Shown piece after piece: positions 15,446-27,391 of a stretch of DNA of 51,953 nucleotides. How positions within the stretch are numbered: the first letter of the stretch is position 1; the number at the start of each line of letters is the position of its first letter. Under the pieces are notes generated by a model. The model had not been told where the DNA came from. It saw only the letters and a program-made list of their open reading frames with translations, and did not search any database. The translations under genes and the position numbers were made by a program. This stretch comes from Mesorhizobium sp. SARCC-RB16n (GTDB taxonomy: Bacteria > Pseudomonadota > Alphaproteobacteria > Rhizobiales > Rhizobiaceae), in the NCBI RefSeq assembly GCF_008520305.1, contig NZ_ML703282.1, positions 1 to 51,953 of the forward strand, written 5' to 3'.

Positions 15446-15565
15446 GTGAGCCCTCCTTTCAAGACAAGACGTTGAGTGTGGGGGCTGACTACACCAAAGG
15501 CGGAATAGGTGGCAAGGGGAGGGTGGTGCGGCGCCTGCCTTCTTTCCCTGAGGAAGAAGGGCGCT

Positions 15566-18727
<3,162 letters not shown>

Positions 18728-18851
18728 GTCCCGAATATGGGAGGTCTTGGCGAAAATGGAAAGAGCGCGATGAAAGCAGGCGTGCTGCCGGCTGCGGTTC
18801 CTGACAGCAGGCTGTCAGGAGCCGGGAGGTGTCGCGCGCTTGCCCCCGGGG

Positions 18852-20450
18852 TCAGGCGCCGCGCGCGTTGTCCGCCACGCGGGTCGGCGATCCGTTCAAG
18901 CGCGGCACCACGACGAGCCGGGTGACCTTGCCCTTCTTGAAGGCGGCGAGGAAGCGGGAATAATCCCTGAAGACGACGCAGCCATTGGACTCGGCGCGGC
19001 CGCCGCGCAGCATGTAGGTATGCGCGAGCAGGCCGGTGCGGTTGTATTTGTTGCCGCCGCTCGTCGGGGTCAGGCGGATGGCCTCGACGCCATGGAAGCG
19101 CGATTCACGCAGCGACAGATTGTAGGTGTTGGGCGGTGTCGGGCCGCGATCCTTCACGTCGACATAGCGTGGCTGGTCGACCATGGCGCCTAGGCCGGAA
19201 TGCGCCTCGAGCCGCTGGCCGTCGGGCATGTAGACTGTCTTGGCGCTGATGTCGTAGACGGCGACGCCGTGGCCAGCGCCGCTTCCGGCGCTCGGGCCGT
19301 TGAACAGGTTCCTGAACGCCTGGCCGAGGCCGCCCGAAGGCGTGTCCGGTTTGGCGTAGGCCAGCACGTCGCCACCGTCGCGGGTCCGGCCTTGCCGGGC
19401 CGGCTGCCTGGCTTGCTGCACGGGCTTCGGCTGGGGCGCCGGCTTCTGCTCCAAAGTCTTGGGCTGTGCTGCCGGCTTGTCCTCTTCCACCACCCTGGCC
19501 CGCTGTGGCGCGTCATATTGCGGGCGGCGGGTCGGCAGCGGCACATCGTCGGTGAGCGCATCTGGCAGCGAGGCGGAGTCGCCGGGCTGTTGCTGCTGGG
19601 TCTCGACCGGCGCAACCGCGACATCAGGCGAAGATTCGGTCATCGGCAGCGGCGAGGCGAAGGCTTCGTCCTCGACAGGCATCGACTCGACCAGGGCAAG
19701 CGCCAGCTGCGCGTTATCAGGCGTTTCCGACTGGGCAAAGCCCATCGGCGCCGGCGCGGTCTGCACCACCGAACCCGTATCGGCGCGGGCGAAACGTTCC
19801 GCAGCCGGAGCCGGCATGTCGTTGGACAGGCTGGCCATGACCTGGACGGACGGCACGAGGGACGCCTCGGTGATCTGCGGGGCGGCGCTGGAAATCACGG
19901 GACGGGTGCTGGCCGCGGTCGCCGGCTTTCCCGCGCCGGCGAAGGCAGCGGCGAGCTTTGTCGGCGACAGCGACGCTTCCATCAGCTCGAAGCGCTGCTG
20001 CGATTTCGACTTCGCCGGCGTTGACTTGGCCTGTGCCACTAGGCGCCCGGATTTCTCCGCATGTGAGGTTACCGCCGCCAGCTTGAAGCAGCTGGCGCCG
20101 CACTGCACGGCATGGTCGTGCAGCGCCTGCGTGCCGCCATGGGCATTGGCCATCACGAAGGGCGCGGAAGAGCTGAGGAAATGCTGTTTCAGCGGATCGG
20201 CGAGAGCCAGCGAGCCCGGCATGGACAGCGTCTGCGGCAGGCCGCTCGACGTGGCCGACAGCGAGGCGCCGACGGAACTGAGACCAACCATGGTCCCGAT
20301 CAGCCACAGGCCAACGGCAGCGCTGGCGCCGGGCACCGCGACCCAGCGGACGATCCGTTCAGGGTTGAAGGATGAGGAACGTGGCGCGTCGCAGGCGGTG
20401 TCGCCCTCCCAACGCTTGTCCCCGACAATTTTTCTACTCAAGAACGCCAT
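18852..20450 (-). CDS. Tlde1/DUF2778-domain protein (L,D-transpeptidase-like)
   Basis: A 532-residue protein with an N-terminal hydrophobic helix (about 34-54, counted from ATG 20450), a long Ala/Pro/Gln-rich low-complexity stalk, and a C-terminal DUF2778 domain. The catalytic signature HTYMLRGGRAESNGC, with the SNGC nucleophile Cys and upstream His, is about 475-492. DUF2778 is the domain of Salmonella Tlde1, a type VI effector that cleaves or exchanges D-amino acids in peptidoglycan; in rhizobia large chromosomal members are common and probably act on the cell's own wall in the periplasm. No type VI gene or immunity gene lies nearby. ATG 20450 (MAFLSRKIVG) is preferred to one 20 codons upstream because it places the helix closer to the N-terminus; this is uncertain. 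Confidence 0.8.
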   Translation of the reverse strand: MAFLSRKIVGDKRWEGDTACDAPRSSSFNPERIVRWVAVPGASAAVGLWLIGTMVGLSSVGASLSATSSGLPQTLSMPGSLALADPLKQHFLSSSAPFVMANAHGGTQALHDHAVQCGASCFKLAAVTSHAEKSGRLVAQAKSTPAKSKSQQRFELMEASLSPTKLAAAFAGAGKPATAASTRPVISSAAPQITEASLVPSVQVMASLSNDMPAPAAERFARADTGSVVQTAPAPMGFAQSETPDNAQLALALVESMPVEDEAFASPLPMTESSPDVAVAPVETQQQQPGDSASLPDALTDDVPLPTRRPQYDAPQRARVVEEDKPAAQPKTLEQKPAPQPKPVQQARQPARQGRTRDGGDVLAYAKPDTPSGGLGQAFRNLFNGPSAGSGAGHGVAVYDISAKTVYMPDGQRLEAHSGLGAMVDQPRYVDVKDRGPTPPNTYNLSLRESRFHGVEAIRLTPTSGGNKYNRTGLLAHTYMLRGGRAESNGCVVFRDYSRFLAAFKKGKVTRLVVVPRLNGSPTRVADNARGA

Positions 20451-20689
20451 GCAACCAATCTTGCTCCAATCGGCTCCCACGTCCGCGGCTGTGATAGCCG
20501 CGACGACCATTCTGTGAGTGATCCCAGGTGGTCCCCGACGCGTTTGCCGCGCCTGTCGTTAGTTGCCGATTGCTTCAAAATATGGACAAAGTTGGTTAAC
20601 CAATCCCTCTCAAAACCAATGGAGAGACGTGGACTTTGTGCCGAAAAAGGCTTGTCCACGACCATGCACGCGGTATTGCAGCCCTTCCA

Positions 20690-20738
20690 AGGCTGTTTTG
20701 CTGCCTGTTTTTGCCTGCCGAGTCAAGCAAAACAGCCT
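20690..20738. other. 13-bp-arm inverted repeat in a 525-bp gap
   Basis: AGGCTGTTTTGCT (20690-20702) and AGCAAAACAGCCT (20726-20738) are perfectly complementary around a 23-base loop. The gap (20451-20975) between the divergent Tlde1-like and PCMT-like genes also holds a perfect TTGGTTAACCAA palindrome (20592-20603), which contains a TTAACC half-site of the type used by CtrA. I see no gene in the gap; a small RNA or a regulatory site is possible. Confidence 0.6.
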
Positions 20739-20975
20739 CTGCTAATCTTCGCAAAAAGACGCTTGGGGGCTTTCCGCGACAATGAGGCACGCCGACGTGC
20801 GTCGGCCGCGCCGCTGCAAACACCACCGGCGTCCGCAAATACTGTTGCCGTCCTGCCACAATTTTTCGGCCCGGAGGATCGCCCTCCCGGCGGCCGATTG
20901 ACTCGTTTTGGGAGGCGGTGCACTCCGGTCAGGTGCTCGGTTTAAGATGGCAAAGGCTACTTTTGGAGGCTTTCC

Positions 20976-21845
20976 ATGAAGCGTCGGGACGTCTTGGCGC
21001 TGTCGGCGGGAGCTGCGGCGTTTTCCATTCTTCCGGCCGCCGTCAAGGCTGCCGTACCGGTTCCCTATGACCGCAATGCGGAGGTGCCGTTCAAGGACAA
21101 GAAGTCGTTCATCGACTGGATGGTGGCCAATCGCGGCGAGGATCCGAAATTGCTTGCGGAGCGCTTCGATCGCTTCCAGATCATGGTCTACAACAAGGAC
21201 GTCCTGGACGACCGCAACAAGCGCGCCTTCCTGCTGACGCCACGCGAGGAGTTCGTGCTGCCGCAGAATCTGGGCCGCGCCTATGACCATGCCTTCCTCG
21301 ACATCGGTTATGGTGTGACGATTTCAGGCCCGCATCTGGTCGGGCGCATGACGACGTCCATCGACGTGCAGTTCGGCGAGTCCGTGCTCGAGATCGGCAC
21401 CGGCTCGGGCTACCAGGCGGCCTATCTGGCCAACCTCACCGACAGGGTGCACACGATCGAGATCATCAATCCGCTGGCGCAGCGCACCCGCCGTACCTAT
21501 GACGGGCTGATCGAACGCGGCTACGGCGAGTTCGGCTCGGTCACCAGCCGCAATGCCGACGGCTATTATGGCTGGGAGAGCGTCGGTCCGTTCGACAAGA
21601 TCATCGTCACCTGCGGCATCGACCATATTCCGCCATCGCTGCTGCAGCAGCTCAAGCCCAATGGCGTCATGGTCATTCCGGTCGGTCCGCCGGGCGCCCA
21701 GCATGTGCTCAAAGTGATCAAGCAGCAGCTTGCCGACGGCACGTTCAACATCGTCCGCTCGGACATCTATAACGGCAAGGTGGTGCCTTTCGTGCCTTTC
21801 ACCAAGCTGGAAGGCGACCAGATCGTCGGCACGCATAACGGCTGA
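20976..21845 (+). CDS. PCMT-like methyltransferase with a Tat-type signal
   Basis: A 289-residue protein of the protein-L-isoaspartate O-methyltransferase superfamily. After an N-terminal MKRRDVLALSAGAAAF segment, which looks like a twin-arginine signal ending near AAVKAAVP, it has a Rossmann-like SAM site: VLEIGTGSGYQAAYL (about 136-150), then HTIEIINPLA, and PNGVMVIPVG. GGAGG sits six bases before ATG 20976. PCMT repairs isoaspartyl damage in cytosolic proteins, so an exported homologue, where SAM is not expected, is unusual; it may instead be a folded protein working in the periplasm or a divergent enzyme. It heads a three-gene set. Confidence 0.82.
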   Translation: MKRRDVLALSAGAAAFSILPAAVKAAVPVPYDRNAEVPFKDKKSFIDWMVANRGEDPKLLAERFDRFQIMVYNKDVLDDRNKRAFLLTPREEFVLPQNLGRAYDHAFLDIGYGVTISGPHLVGRMTTSIDVQFGESVLEIGTGSGYQAAYLANLTDRVHTIEIINPLAQRTRRTYDGLIERGYGEFGSVTSRNADGYYGWESVGPFDKIIVTCGIDHIPPSLLQQLKPNGVMVIPVGPPGAQHVLKVIKQQLADGTFNIVRSDIYNGKVVPFVPFTKLEGDQIVGTHNG

Positions 21846-21896
21846 GTTGCCGCGCGGCGGCACCGGCCTTGCTGAATTTCGCATCAAGGGGCCTGA

Positions 21897-24599
21897 ATGG
21901 CAGCCGTCGTATCGATCTCTCGACCAGGCATCGCTTCGCTGGAGGCGCCAAGGCTTGCGCACTATCTCGCGGTCGGGCTGATCGCCGGCGCCATCATCGC
22001 CCTGCAGATCGCAGTCATGCGCGTGTTCGCCGTGGGCAGTTGGTCGCATTTCGGCTCGCTGGTGGTCAGCCTCGCCATGCTCGGTTTCTCCTTGTCCAGC
22101 GTCGTCATCTTTGCCGGCAAGGGCTGGTTCGACCGCCACTGGCAAGGCGCGGCAACAGTGGCCCTGTTGCTGGTCGGCCCGCTCGCCGTCGGCTCCAACC
22201 TCATCGCGCAGACGGTGCCGTTCAATGCCATCTTCCTGGTTTCCGATCCCCAGCAGAAATGGCGGCTACTCGCCAATTTCCTGCTTTATCTCCTGCCGTT
22301 CCTGGCCGGCGCCTTCTTCCTCGGCATCGTCTTCCTGAAAAGCCGCACCGCCTTCGGCCGCGTCTATTTCGCCGACCTCACCGGCTCGGGGCTTGCCGGC
22401 CTCGTCGTGCTGGTGTCGCTGTATCTGTTCGCGCCCGAAACCATCATCGTCGTTCCACTGCTGCTGTGGGCCGGCGGCTCGCTCTTGTGGTTCATCGCGT
22501 TCGGCGCGTGGAAGAGCGTTGTTGCCGGTGCCGTGGTCGCGGCGCTGTCGATATCAGGCTGCCTCATGCTGCCCGGGCTCACAGGCATACCCGACATCAC
22601 CGTCTCGCAATACAAGGGCGTCGCCTATGCCCGCAATTTCCCGGACGGCAGGCGCATCTACCGCAGCGTCTCGCCGTTCGGCGACCTGCAAGTCTATGCC
22701 AGCTCCTACATGCATTTCGCGCCGGGCCTGAGCGACAATGCCGCCTTCGGCATGCCCGAGGTGCCGGCCAACACCTATGTCGGCATGTATCGCGACGGCG
22801 ATGGGCCGGAAGGCATTATGCGCAACCTGGCGCCGGCCGAGCAGGTCTATTTCCGCTACCTGCCGATGCACTATCCCTATGTCATCAAGGAGAAGCCCAA
22901 GACATTCGTCGTGCAGTTCGGCGGCGGCATTTCCACGCAAGCCGCGCTCAATGCCGGTTCGACCTCGGTGACCGTCGCCGAGAGCAACCCGATGACGTTG
23001 CGGGCGTTCCGCGATCCGATCCTCAGGGATGTCACCGGCAATATACTGGCCGAGCTGCGGCTCAAGGTGGTCGACTATGACGGGCGCCTGTTCCTCGCCA
23101 ACACGGCCGAGCGCTACGATGTCATCGACCTCAGCCTCGCCGACAGTGTCGGCCTGTCCAATCCCGGTGGCTTCGCCATTTCGGAGAAATACGCCTACAC
23201 GCGCGAGGCGATGCTGAGCTACATGCACGCGCTCGCCGATGGCGGCGTGCTGTCGATCACCTTGTGGAACAAGGAAGAGCCGCCGAAATCAGTGCTCAAG
23301 CTCTATTCGACCGTCGCCGAGGCGGCCAAGACATTCGACCGTCAAGGTGCCGCAAACGACATTTTCGCCGTGTCGAGTTATCTCTCGACCACGACCGTGC
23401 TGTTCAAGCGCGGCGGCTTCACCGAAACTGAAATCAAGACGCTGCGCGACTACACGAAATCGATGTCCTGGGAGGAGGTCTATTATCCAGGAATGGTTTA
23501 TGACGGCTCGGGGGCACAAAAAGTGCTCGATGATTACCGCGCCTCGATCTTCGGCAGCGGGCAGGATGCGGCGCTGACGCAACCCGCCGATGCGTCGGCA
23601 TCCGCCGACCCGACCGCGCCGGGGAATCCCGACTGCGATCCAACCGCACCGGCCGATCCGACGCTCGATGCCTGCGCGGATGCCGGCGGCGATGCCGGTC
23701 CGCAGGTGTTGCCGACGACGGAACTGCAGCGCATGACCTGGCACGCGCTTCTGACTGGCGGCTGGGAAAAGCTCGCCAGCGATTATGTCTTCGACGCGCG
23801 TGCGCTGAGCAATGACCAACCCTATTTCGCGGCCTATGTGAAGGTCGCCGACCTGCCGCGCACGCTCGACCGGCTCGACCTGTTCCAGGACGACTGGGGC
23901 TATCTCTTGATCTGGGCGACGCTCGGCATCGCCTGCATCACGGCAGCGTCGCTGGTGCTGCTGCCGGTCATCTTCGGCTGGCGCATCGTGTTCTCGCGCT
24001 CGCGCGGCAAGCTCGGCACCATCCTCTATTTCGCTTGCCTCGGCCTAGGCTACATCATGGTCGAGGTCGGGCTGATCAGCCGATTCACCGTGGCGCTGGC
24101 CAACCCGACCGTTTCGGCCTCGGTGCTGATCTCCTCGATGCTGGTGTTTTCCGGTCTCGGCAGCCTGTTCGCCGAGCGCATCTTCGACCGCGCCAGGATG
24201 CTGCTGCCGGTGGTGCTGCTAGCAATCTGCGTGCTTTTGCTGGCCTACGGCTTCACCTTGTCGCCCGTGCTCGATCGGATCGGCGCCTATCCCTATGCCA
24301 TCAGGCTGCTGCTCTGCTTCCTGCTGGTGTCGCCGCCGGCCTTCCTGATGGGCATGCCGATGGCCACCGCCATGACCTGGCTGGCGCGGCTCGGCAAGGA
24401 ACATCTGTTCGTCTGGGCCTGGGGCATCAATGGCTGCTTCTCGGTCATCGGCTCGGCCGCCGTGCCGATCGTCGCAACCAGCTTCGGCCTCAGTGCCGTC
24501 CTGCAATGGGCAGCGATCGCCTATTTCGTCGCCATTCCGGCGTTCTTTGCCGTGCTCTTGCCGTCAAAGGCGCCGACTCTCCGGATGGTGTCCGCCTGA
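21897..24599 (+). CDS. Large membrane protein with embedded spermidine-synthase-like SAM domain
   Basis: A 900-residue polytopic protein. An N-terminal bundle of about six or seven helices (residues 25-235), a soluble middle (about 240-670) and a second bundle (about 685-890) are visible. The middle has a spermine/spermidine-synthase-like fold: VVQFGGGISTQAALNAG (about 340-356) is the SAM/dcSAM glycine motif, followed by YDVIDLSLAD in place of the canonical VIxDxxD signature. The active-site Asp pattern is therefore altered. A Pro/Asp/Ala-rich segment (about 560-600) contains PDCDPTAPADPTLDACAD and is probably a disordered loop. AAGGGG six bases before ATG 21897; 51 bases after the PCMT gene. 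Function is unproven. Confidence 0.82.
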   Translation: MAAVVSISRPGIASLEAPRLAHYLAVGLIAGAIIALQIAVMRVFAVGSWSHFGSLVVSLAMLGFSLSSVVIFAGKGWFDRHWQGAATVALLLVGPLAVGSNLIAQTVPFNAIFLVSDPQQKWRLLANFLLYLLPFLAGAFFLGIVFLKSRTAFGRVYFADLTGSGLAGLVVLVSLYLFAPETIIVVPLLLWAGGSLLWFIAFGAWKSVVAGAVVAALSISGCLMLPGLTGIPDITVSQYKGVAYARNFPDGRRIYRSVSPFGDLQVYASSYMHFAPGLSDNAAFGMPEVPANTYVGMYRDGDGPEGIMRNLAPAEQVYFRYLPMHYPYVIKEKPKTFVVQFGGGISTQAALNAGSTSVTVAESNPMTLRAFRDPILRDVTGNILAELRLKVVDYDGRLFLANTAERYDVIDLSLADSVGLSNPGGFAISEKYAYTREAMLSYMHALADGGVLSITLWNKEEPPKSVLKLYSTVAEAAKTFDRQGAANDIFAVSSYLSTTTVLFKRGGFTETEIKTLRDYTKSMSWEEVYYPGMVYDGSGAQKVLDDYRASIFGSGQDAALTQPADASASADPTAPGNPDCDPTAPADPTLDACADAGGDAGPQVLPTTELQRMTWHALLTGGWEKLASDYVFDARALSNDQPYFAAYVKVADLPRTLDRLDLFQDDWGYLLIWATLGIACITAASLVLLPVIFGWRIVFSRSRGKLGTILYFACLGLGYIMVEVGLISRFTVALANPTVSASVLISSMLVFSGLGSLFAERIFDRARMLLPVVLLAICVLLLAYGFTLSPVLDRIGAYPYAIRLLLCFLLVSPPAFLMGMPMATAMTWLARLGKEHLFVWAWGINGCFSVIGSAAVPIVATSFGLSAVLQWAAIAYFVAIPAFFAVLLPSKAPTLRMVSA

Positions 24600-25531
24600 T
24601 GCCGGACCGGCGCGCCATCGTCGCCGGACTGCTGGCCACGGCGGCGTTTCCGGTGGCGAGTGAGGGGGCGCGCTCGCACAAGGCGATCTCGACCATCGTG
24701 CCGTTCAAGACGTCGCCGTTTCCCTATCGCGGCAAGCTGCCCGACGGCTCCGCGGCATTTCTCGACGTCGATGCGAACGGCCGGCACGGCCACACCTCGC
24801 CACGCGGCGGTATTTACTGGGAAGACGAGACCTATTCCGACCGCTCGACGCTGCTCGCGGTGCCCAAAGGCTTTGATCCCGCCAGGTCGGCCGTTATCGT
24901 CGTGTTCTTCCATGGCAACGGCGCGACGTTGCAGCGCGACGTGGTCGGGCGCCAGCGCGTCGTCGCGCAGGTCGAGGCTTCAGGCCTCAACGCCGTGCTG
25001 GTGGCGCCGCAATTCGCCCGCGACGCGCAGGATTCCAGCGCCGGCAATTTCTGGGCGCCTGGTTTTTTTGCGGGGTTCATGGCGGAAGCAGCGCAAGGCC
25101 TGGCCAAGCTGACCGGCGCCAAGACGGCGAAATTCGAGGCGATGCCGGTGGTGTTGGTCGCCTATAGCGGCGGCTACAATCCGGCGGCCTCCGTGCTTGG
25201 GAATGGTGACATTGGCGGGCGCCTGCTCGGGGTCATCCTGCTCGACGCCGTGTTCGACGAGGCCGACATCTTCGCCGACTGGATCGCGCATCACAGGAAG
25301 AGTTTCTTCGTCAGCGCTTATGGCAAATCATCGGCCTCGGGCAATGTCGAGATCAGGCAGGCGCTGGCAGGCAAGGACATCGATGCAAGCGCCGATCCGC
25401 CGCGGCGGCTTGAAGCCGGCACCGTCGCTCTGCTGGCCAGCGACGCCGCTCACGACAGCTTCGTCACCAAGGCATTCGTGAACAATCCGCTGCAATGGCT
25501 GCTGGCCCGGCTGCACGGATTCGCGCGTTAG
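24599..25531 (+). CDS. Exported alpha/beta hydrolase-like protein
   Basis: A 310-residue hydrolase-fold protein. It begins with a twin-arginine-like or Sec signal, MPDRRAIVAGLLATAAFP, followed by a lipase/esterase body: VVFFHGNGATLQRD (about 102-115, oxyanion region), the nucleophile elbow AYSGGYNP (Ser190), LLDAVFDEAD (acid) and ASDAAHDSF (His). Its ATG overlaps the previous stop as TGATG, so translation is coupled to the 900-residue membrane protein. Together with the PCMT-like gene it makes a three-gene operon with one soluble methyltransferase-fold protein, one membrane SAM-fold protein and one secreted hydrolase. No substrate can be inferred. Confidence 0.78.
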   Translation: MPDRRAIVAGLLATAAFPVASEGARSHKAISTIVPFKTSPFPYRGKLPDGSAAFLDVDANGRHGHTSPRGGIYWEDETYSDRSTLLAVPKGFDPARSAVIVVFFHGNGATLQRDVVGRQRVVAQVEASGLNAVLVAPQFARDAQDSSAGNFWAPGFFAGFMAEAAQGLAKLTGAKTAKFEAMPVVLVAYSGGYNPAASVLGNGDIGGRLLGVILLDAVFDEADIFADWIAHHRKSFFVSAYGKSSASGNVEIRQALAGKDIDASADPPRRLEAGTVALLASDAAHDSFVTKAFVNNPLQWLLARLHGFAR

Positions 25532-25615
25532 GACCTGTCGATATCAGGCCGGCTGAGCTGAATCCCGTGAGCCCCGCCTCTTGAAAGGTCTGGTTTTGAA
25601 GCTTAGTGCCCGGCC

Positions 25616-26002
25616 ATGCTTCTGACCGCCATTGTCATTGCCCAGATACTGGACCCGCTCAGGATCGTGCTGGTCGCGATCGCCTATTTCCTTAGCCGGT
25701 TGGCCAGGCGGCCGGGCGCGGGCTGGCTTGGATTGGTGGTGGCGATTGTCGTGATCGCTGTCGGCTATCCCTCGGTGGTCCTTGGTCAATCCGGCGACAT
25801 CGCCTGGATGAGTGGCGCGGTGGGCGCGATATCGAACGCGCTCATAGCGGTGGTTAGGCTGGGCTCCTGCGGCTCCAACGCCGGTTCTTCTGATCGTCGC
25901 GGCATGGCCCGAATCGTCTGGCTGCCGAACATGCAGGACTTGGGTTTCTTGGACCCGCTTTGTGGGAGCGAGGAGCCCAAGCCACTCTCAGTTGAACCAT
26001 AG
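25616..26002 (+). CDS. Small membrane protein, uncertain C-terminus
   Basis: A 128-codon frame whose first 80 residues form two clear hydrophobic helices (LLTAIVIAQILDPLRIVLVA and GWLGLVVAIVVIAVGYPSVV) and look genuine. The tail after about residue 80 is Arg/Ser/Gly-rich and unlike the start. In the +1 frame, from 25863, the sequence continues as a third hydrophobic helix (PAAPTPVLLIVAAW). The intact protein may therefore be shifted by one base here, or the gene may be decaying. The end overlaps the convergent gene by 15 bases. No strong ribosome site precedes ATG 25616. Confidence 0.5.
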   Translation: MLLTAIVIAQILDPLRIVLVAIAYFLSRLARRPGAGWLGLVVAIVVIAVGYPSVVLGQSGDIAWMSGAVGAISNALIAVVRLGSCGSNAGSSDRRGMARIVWLPNMQDLGFLDPLCGSEEPKPLSVEP

Positions 26003-27244
26003 CGCGAACGTCAAAAAACCTCCGCCGCCGAACTCGCGCTGGATCTGGTCGAAATCCTCGCTGGTCAGGATCTTGCCGGTTTCGAGGTAAGGCGCGATGC
26101 CGGGGCCAGTGATCGACAGCACCAGGTCGAAGGGTTTTGGCTCATCAAAGAAACGCTTCATGTTGATGCCCTTGCCGGTGATGCGGAAGTGCGGCAGCAG
26201 CGCGCGGCCTTCGAGCAGGTCCTCGGCCATGGTCAAGGCGGCGAGCCAGGCCTGGACCTGCTCCTCGCCGACTTCGAGGCCGGTGAGCGGGTTCTCGCCC
26301 TTCTGCTGCGGGCCGGGCAGCCATTCGCGGTCATTGTCGGTCTCGGCGCGGATCGCCTTCCAGTCCTCGCGCGACAGCCGGATCATTTCGAGCAATTCCC
26401 TGCGCGCCGCCTTGCGGCGCTCCGGCTCGACCACCGGCCAATTGATGAGGTGCACCATCGAGATGAAATCGGCGATGCGCCATTCCGACGAGAAGATGCT
26501 CGTGCCCGTCTCGCTTGGCGGCGGCACGAGAATGTCCTGCAACGGCAGCTTGGCGCGCGGGAACAGCATGTGGAACGAGCCGTCGAATGTGCTCCTGAAA
26601 TCGTGCGCCAGCCAGAAATCGGCCTGCGCCATCAGGAACTCGGCATAGCCCTGCAGCCAGTAGCCGTCGGCGCGGTCGAAGCGGAAGGTGAGCGCGGGTG
26701 CGGCATCGCCCTGCGAGATGCTGCCGTGCGACAGCGCGGCCATGATCGCCGCCATGCTCTCACCAGGCGCGATCGTGCCGTCCTCGTCGAGGTCGATGCC
26801 GACATGGGTGAGGTCGATGACCATGCCGATATCGGCATCGGCCGGCACCGAGCCAAGCGTGGTGGTGGATTTCTCCAGCCGGTCACGGAAGGCGACCAGG
26901 ATGGCGCGGAATTCTTCATAGGTCAGCGGCTCGGGGTTGGGATTGGGCGGCACCGGCAGCTGCATCAGCGGCAGCATGAAGGATTGCGGGCTCTCGAAAC
27001 CATGGCGGTGCAGGCCGCTGGCCAGCAGTTCCAGCGCGGTGAAGAATTCGCCGGCGCCTGCCGCATAGGCCGACGCTGGATCCTTCGGCGCGGCAGCTTC
27101 CAGTGTCGACAGGGCGCTGTCGCGCGCGGCGACGGTCTTTGCCTCGAACAAAGCGGTTGCCGCTTCGGGCATGGCCGCGCTGGCGGAAGACAAGGGCACA
27201 AGCACAATGAAGGCGGACGCCAGCAGGTTTGCTATTCGTGTCAT
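25988..27244 (-). CDS. Exported protein with an EF-hand-like loop
   Basis: A 418-residue exported protein with a Sec signal (FIVLVPLSSASA, cleavage about residue 24). I do not recognise the family. The clearest motif is a canonical EF-hand loop, DLDEDGTIAPGE at 151-162, with acidic ligands at Asp151, Asp153, Asp155 and Glu162, suggesting one calcium site. The rest is helical, with an Asp/Glu and Trp-rich middle, suggesting a periplasmic or extracellular role. GGGAGGG precedes ATG 27244 at a good distance. It is divergent from the CapA-like gene with 147 bases between them. Confidence 0.75.
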   Translation of the reverse strand: MTRIANLLASAFIVLVPLSSASAAMPEAATALFEAKTVAARDSALSTLEAAAPKDPASAYAAGAGEFFTALELLASGLHRHGFESPQSFMLPLMQLPVPPNPNPEPLTYEEFRAILVAFRDRLEKSTTTLGSVPADADIGMVIDLTHVGIDLDEDGTIAPGESMAAIMAALSHGSISQGDAAPALTFRFDRADGYWLQGYAEFLMAQADFWLAHDFRSTFDGSFHMLFPRAKLPLQDILVPPPSETGTSIFSSEWRIADFISMVHLINWPVVEPERRKAARRELLEMIRLSREDWKAIRAETDNDREWLPGPQQKGENPLTGLEVGEEQVQAWLAALTMAEDLLEGRALLPHFRITGKGINMKRFFDEPKPFDLVLSITGPGIAPYLETGKILTSEDFDQIQREFGGGGFLTFALWFN

Positions 27245-27391
27245 CTTTTCCCTCCCATTTGTCGCCGGCGACCATACACAGATTTACGACGTCGCGCCTG
27301 TCGGCGCCGATGCGCTGTCCGCATCGTTGATCGCCGACGGCTTCAACCTGCACACAGGACAGTCTAAACAAGGCAAACGATTGGACATTGC

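Noticed and set aside
18852-20450. Type VI effector-immunity locus
   Set aside because: The Tlde1-like domain alone does not show this; no immunity, VgrG or PAAR gene is adjacent and the long stalk suits a housekeeping wall protein.
20514-20945. Possible 143-codon gene in the Tlde1/PCMT gap
   Set aside because: Composition is irregular, no ribosome site, and it crosses the perfect hairpin at 20690-20738.
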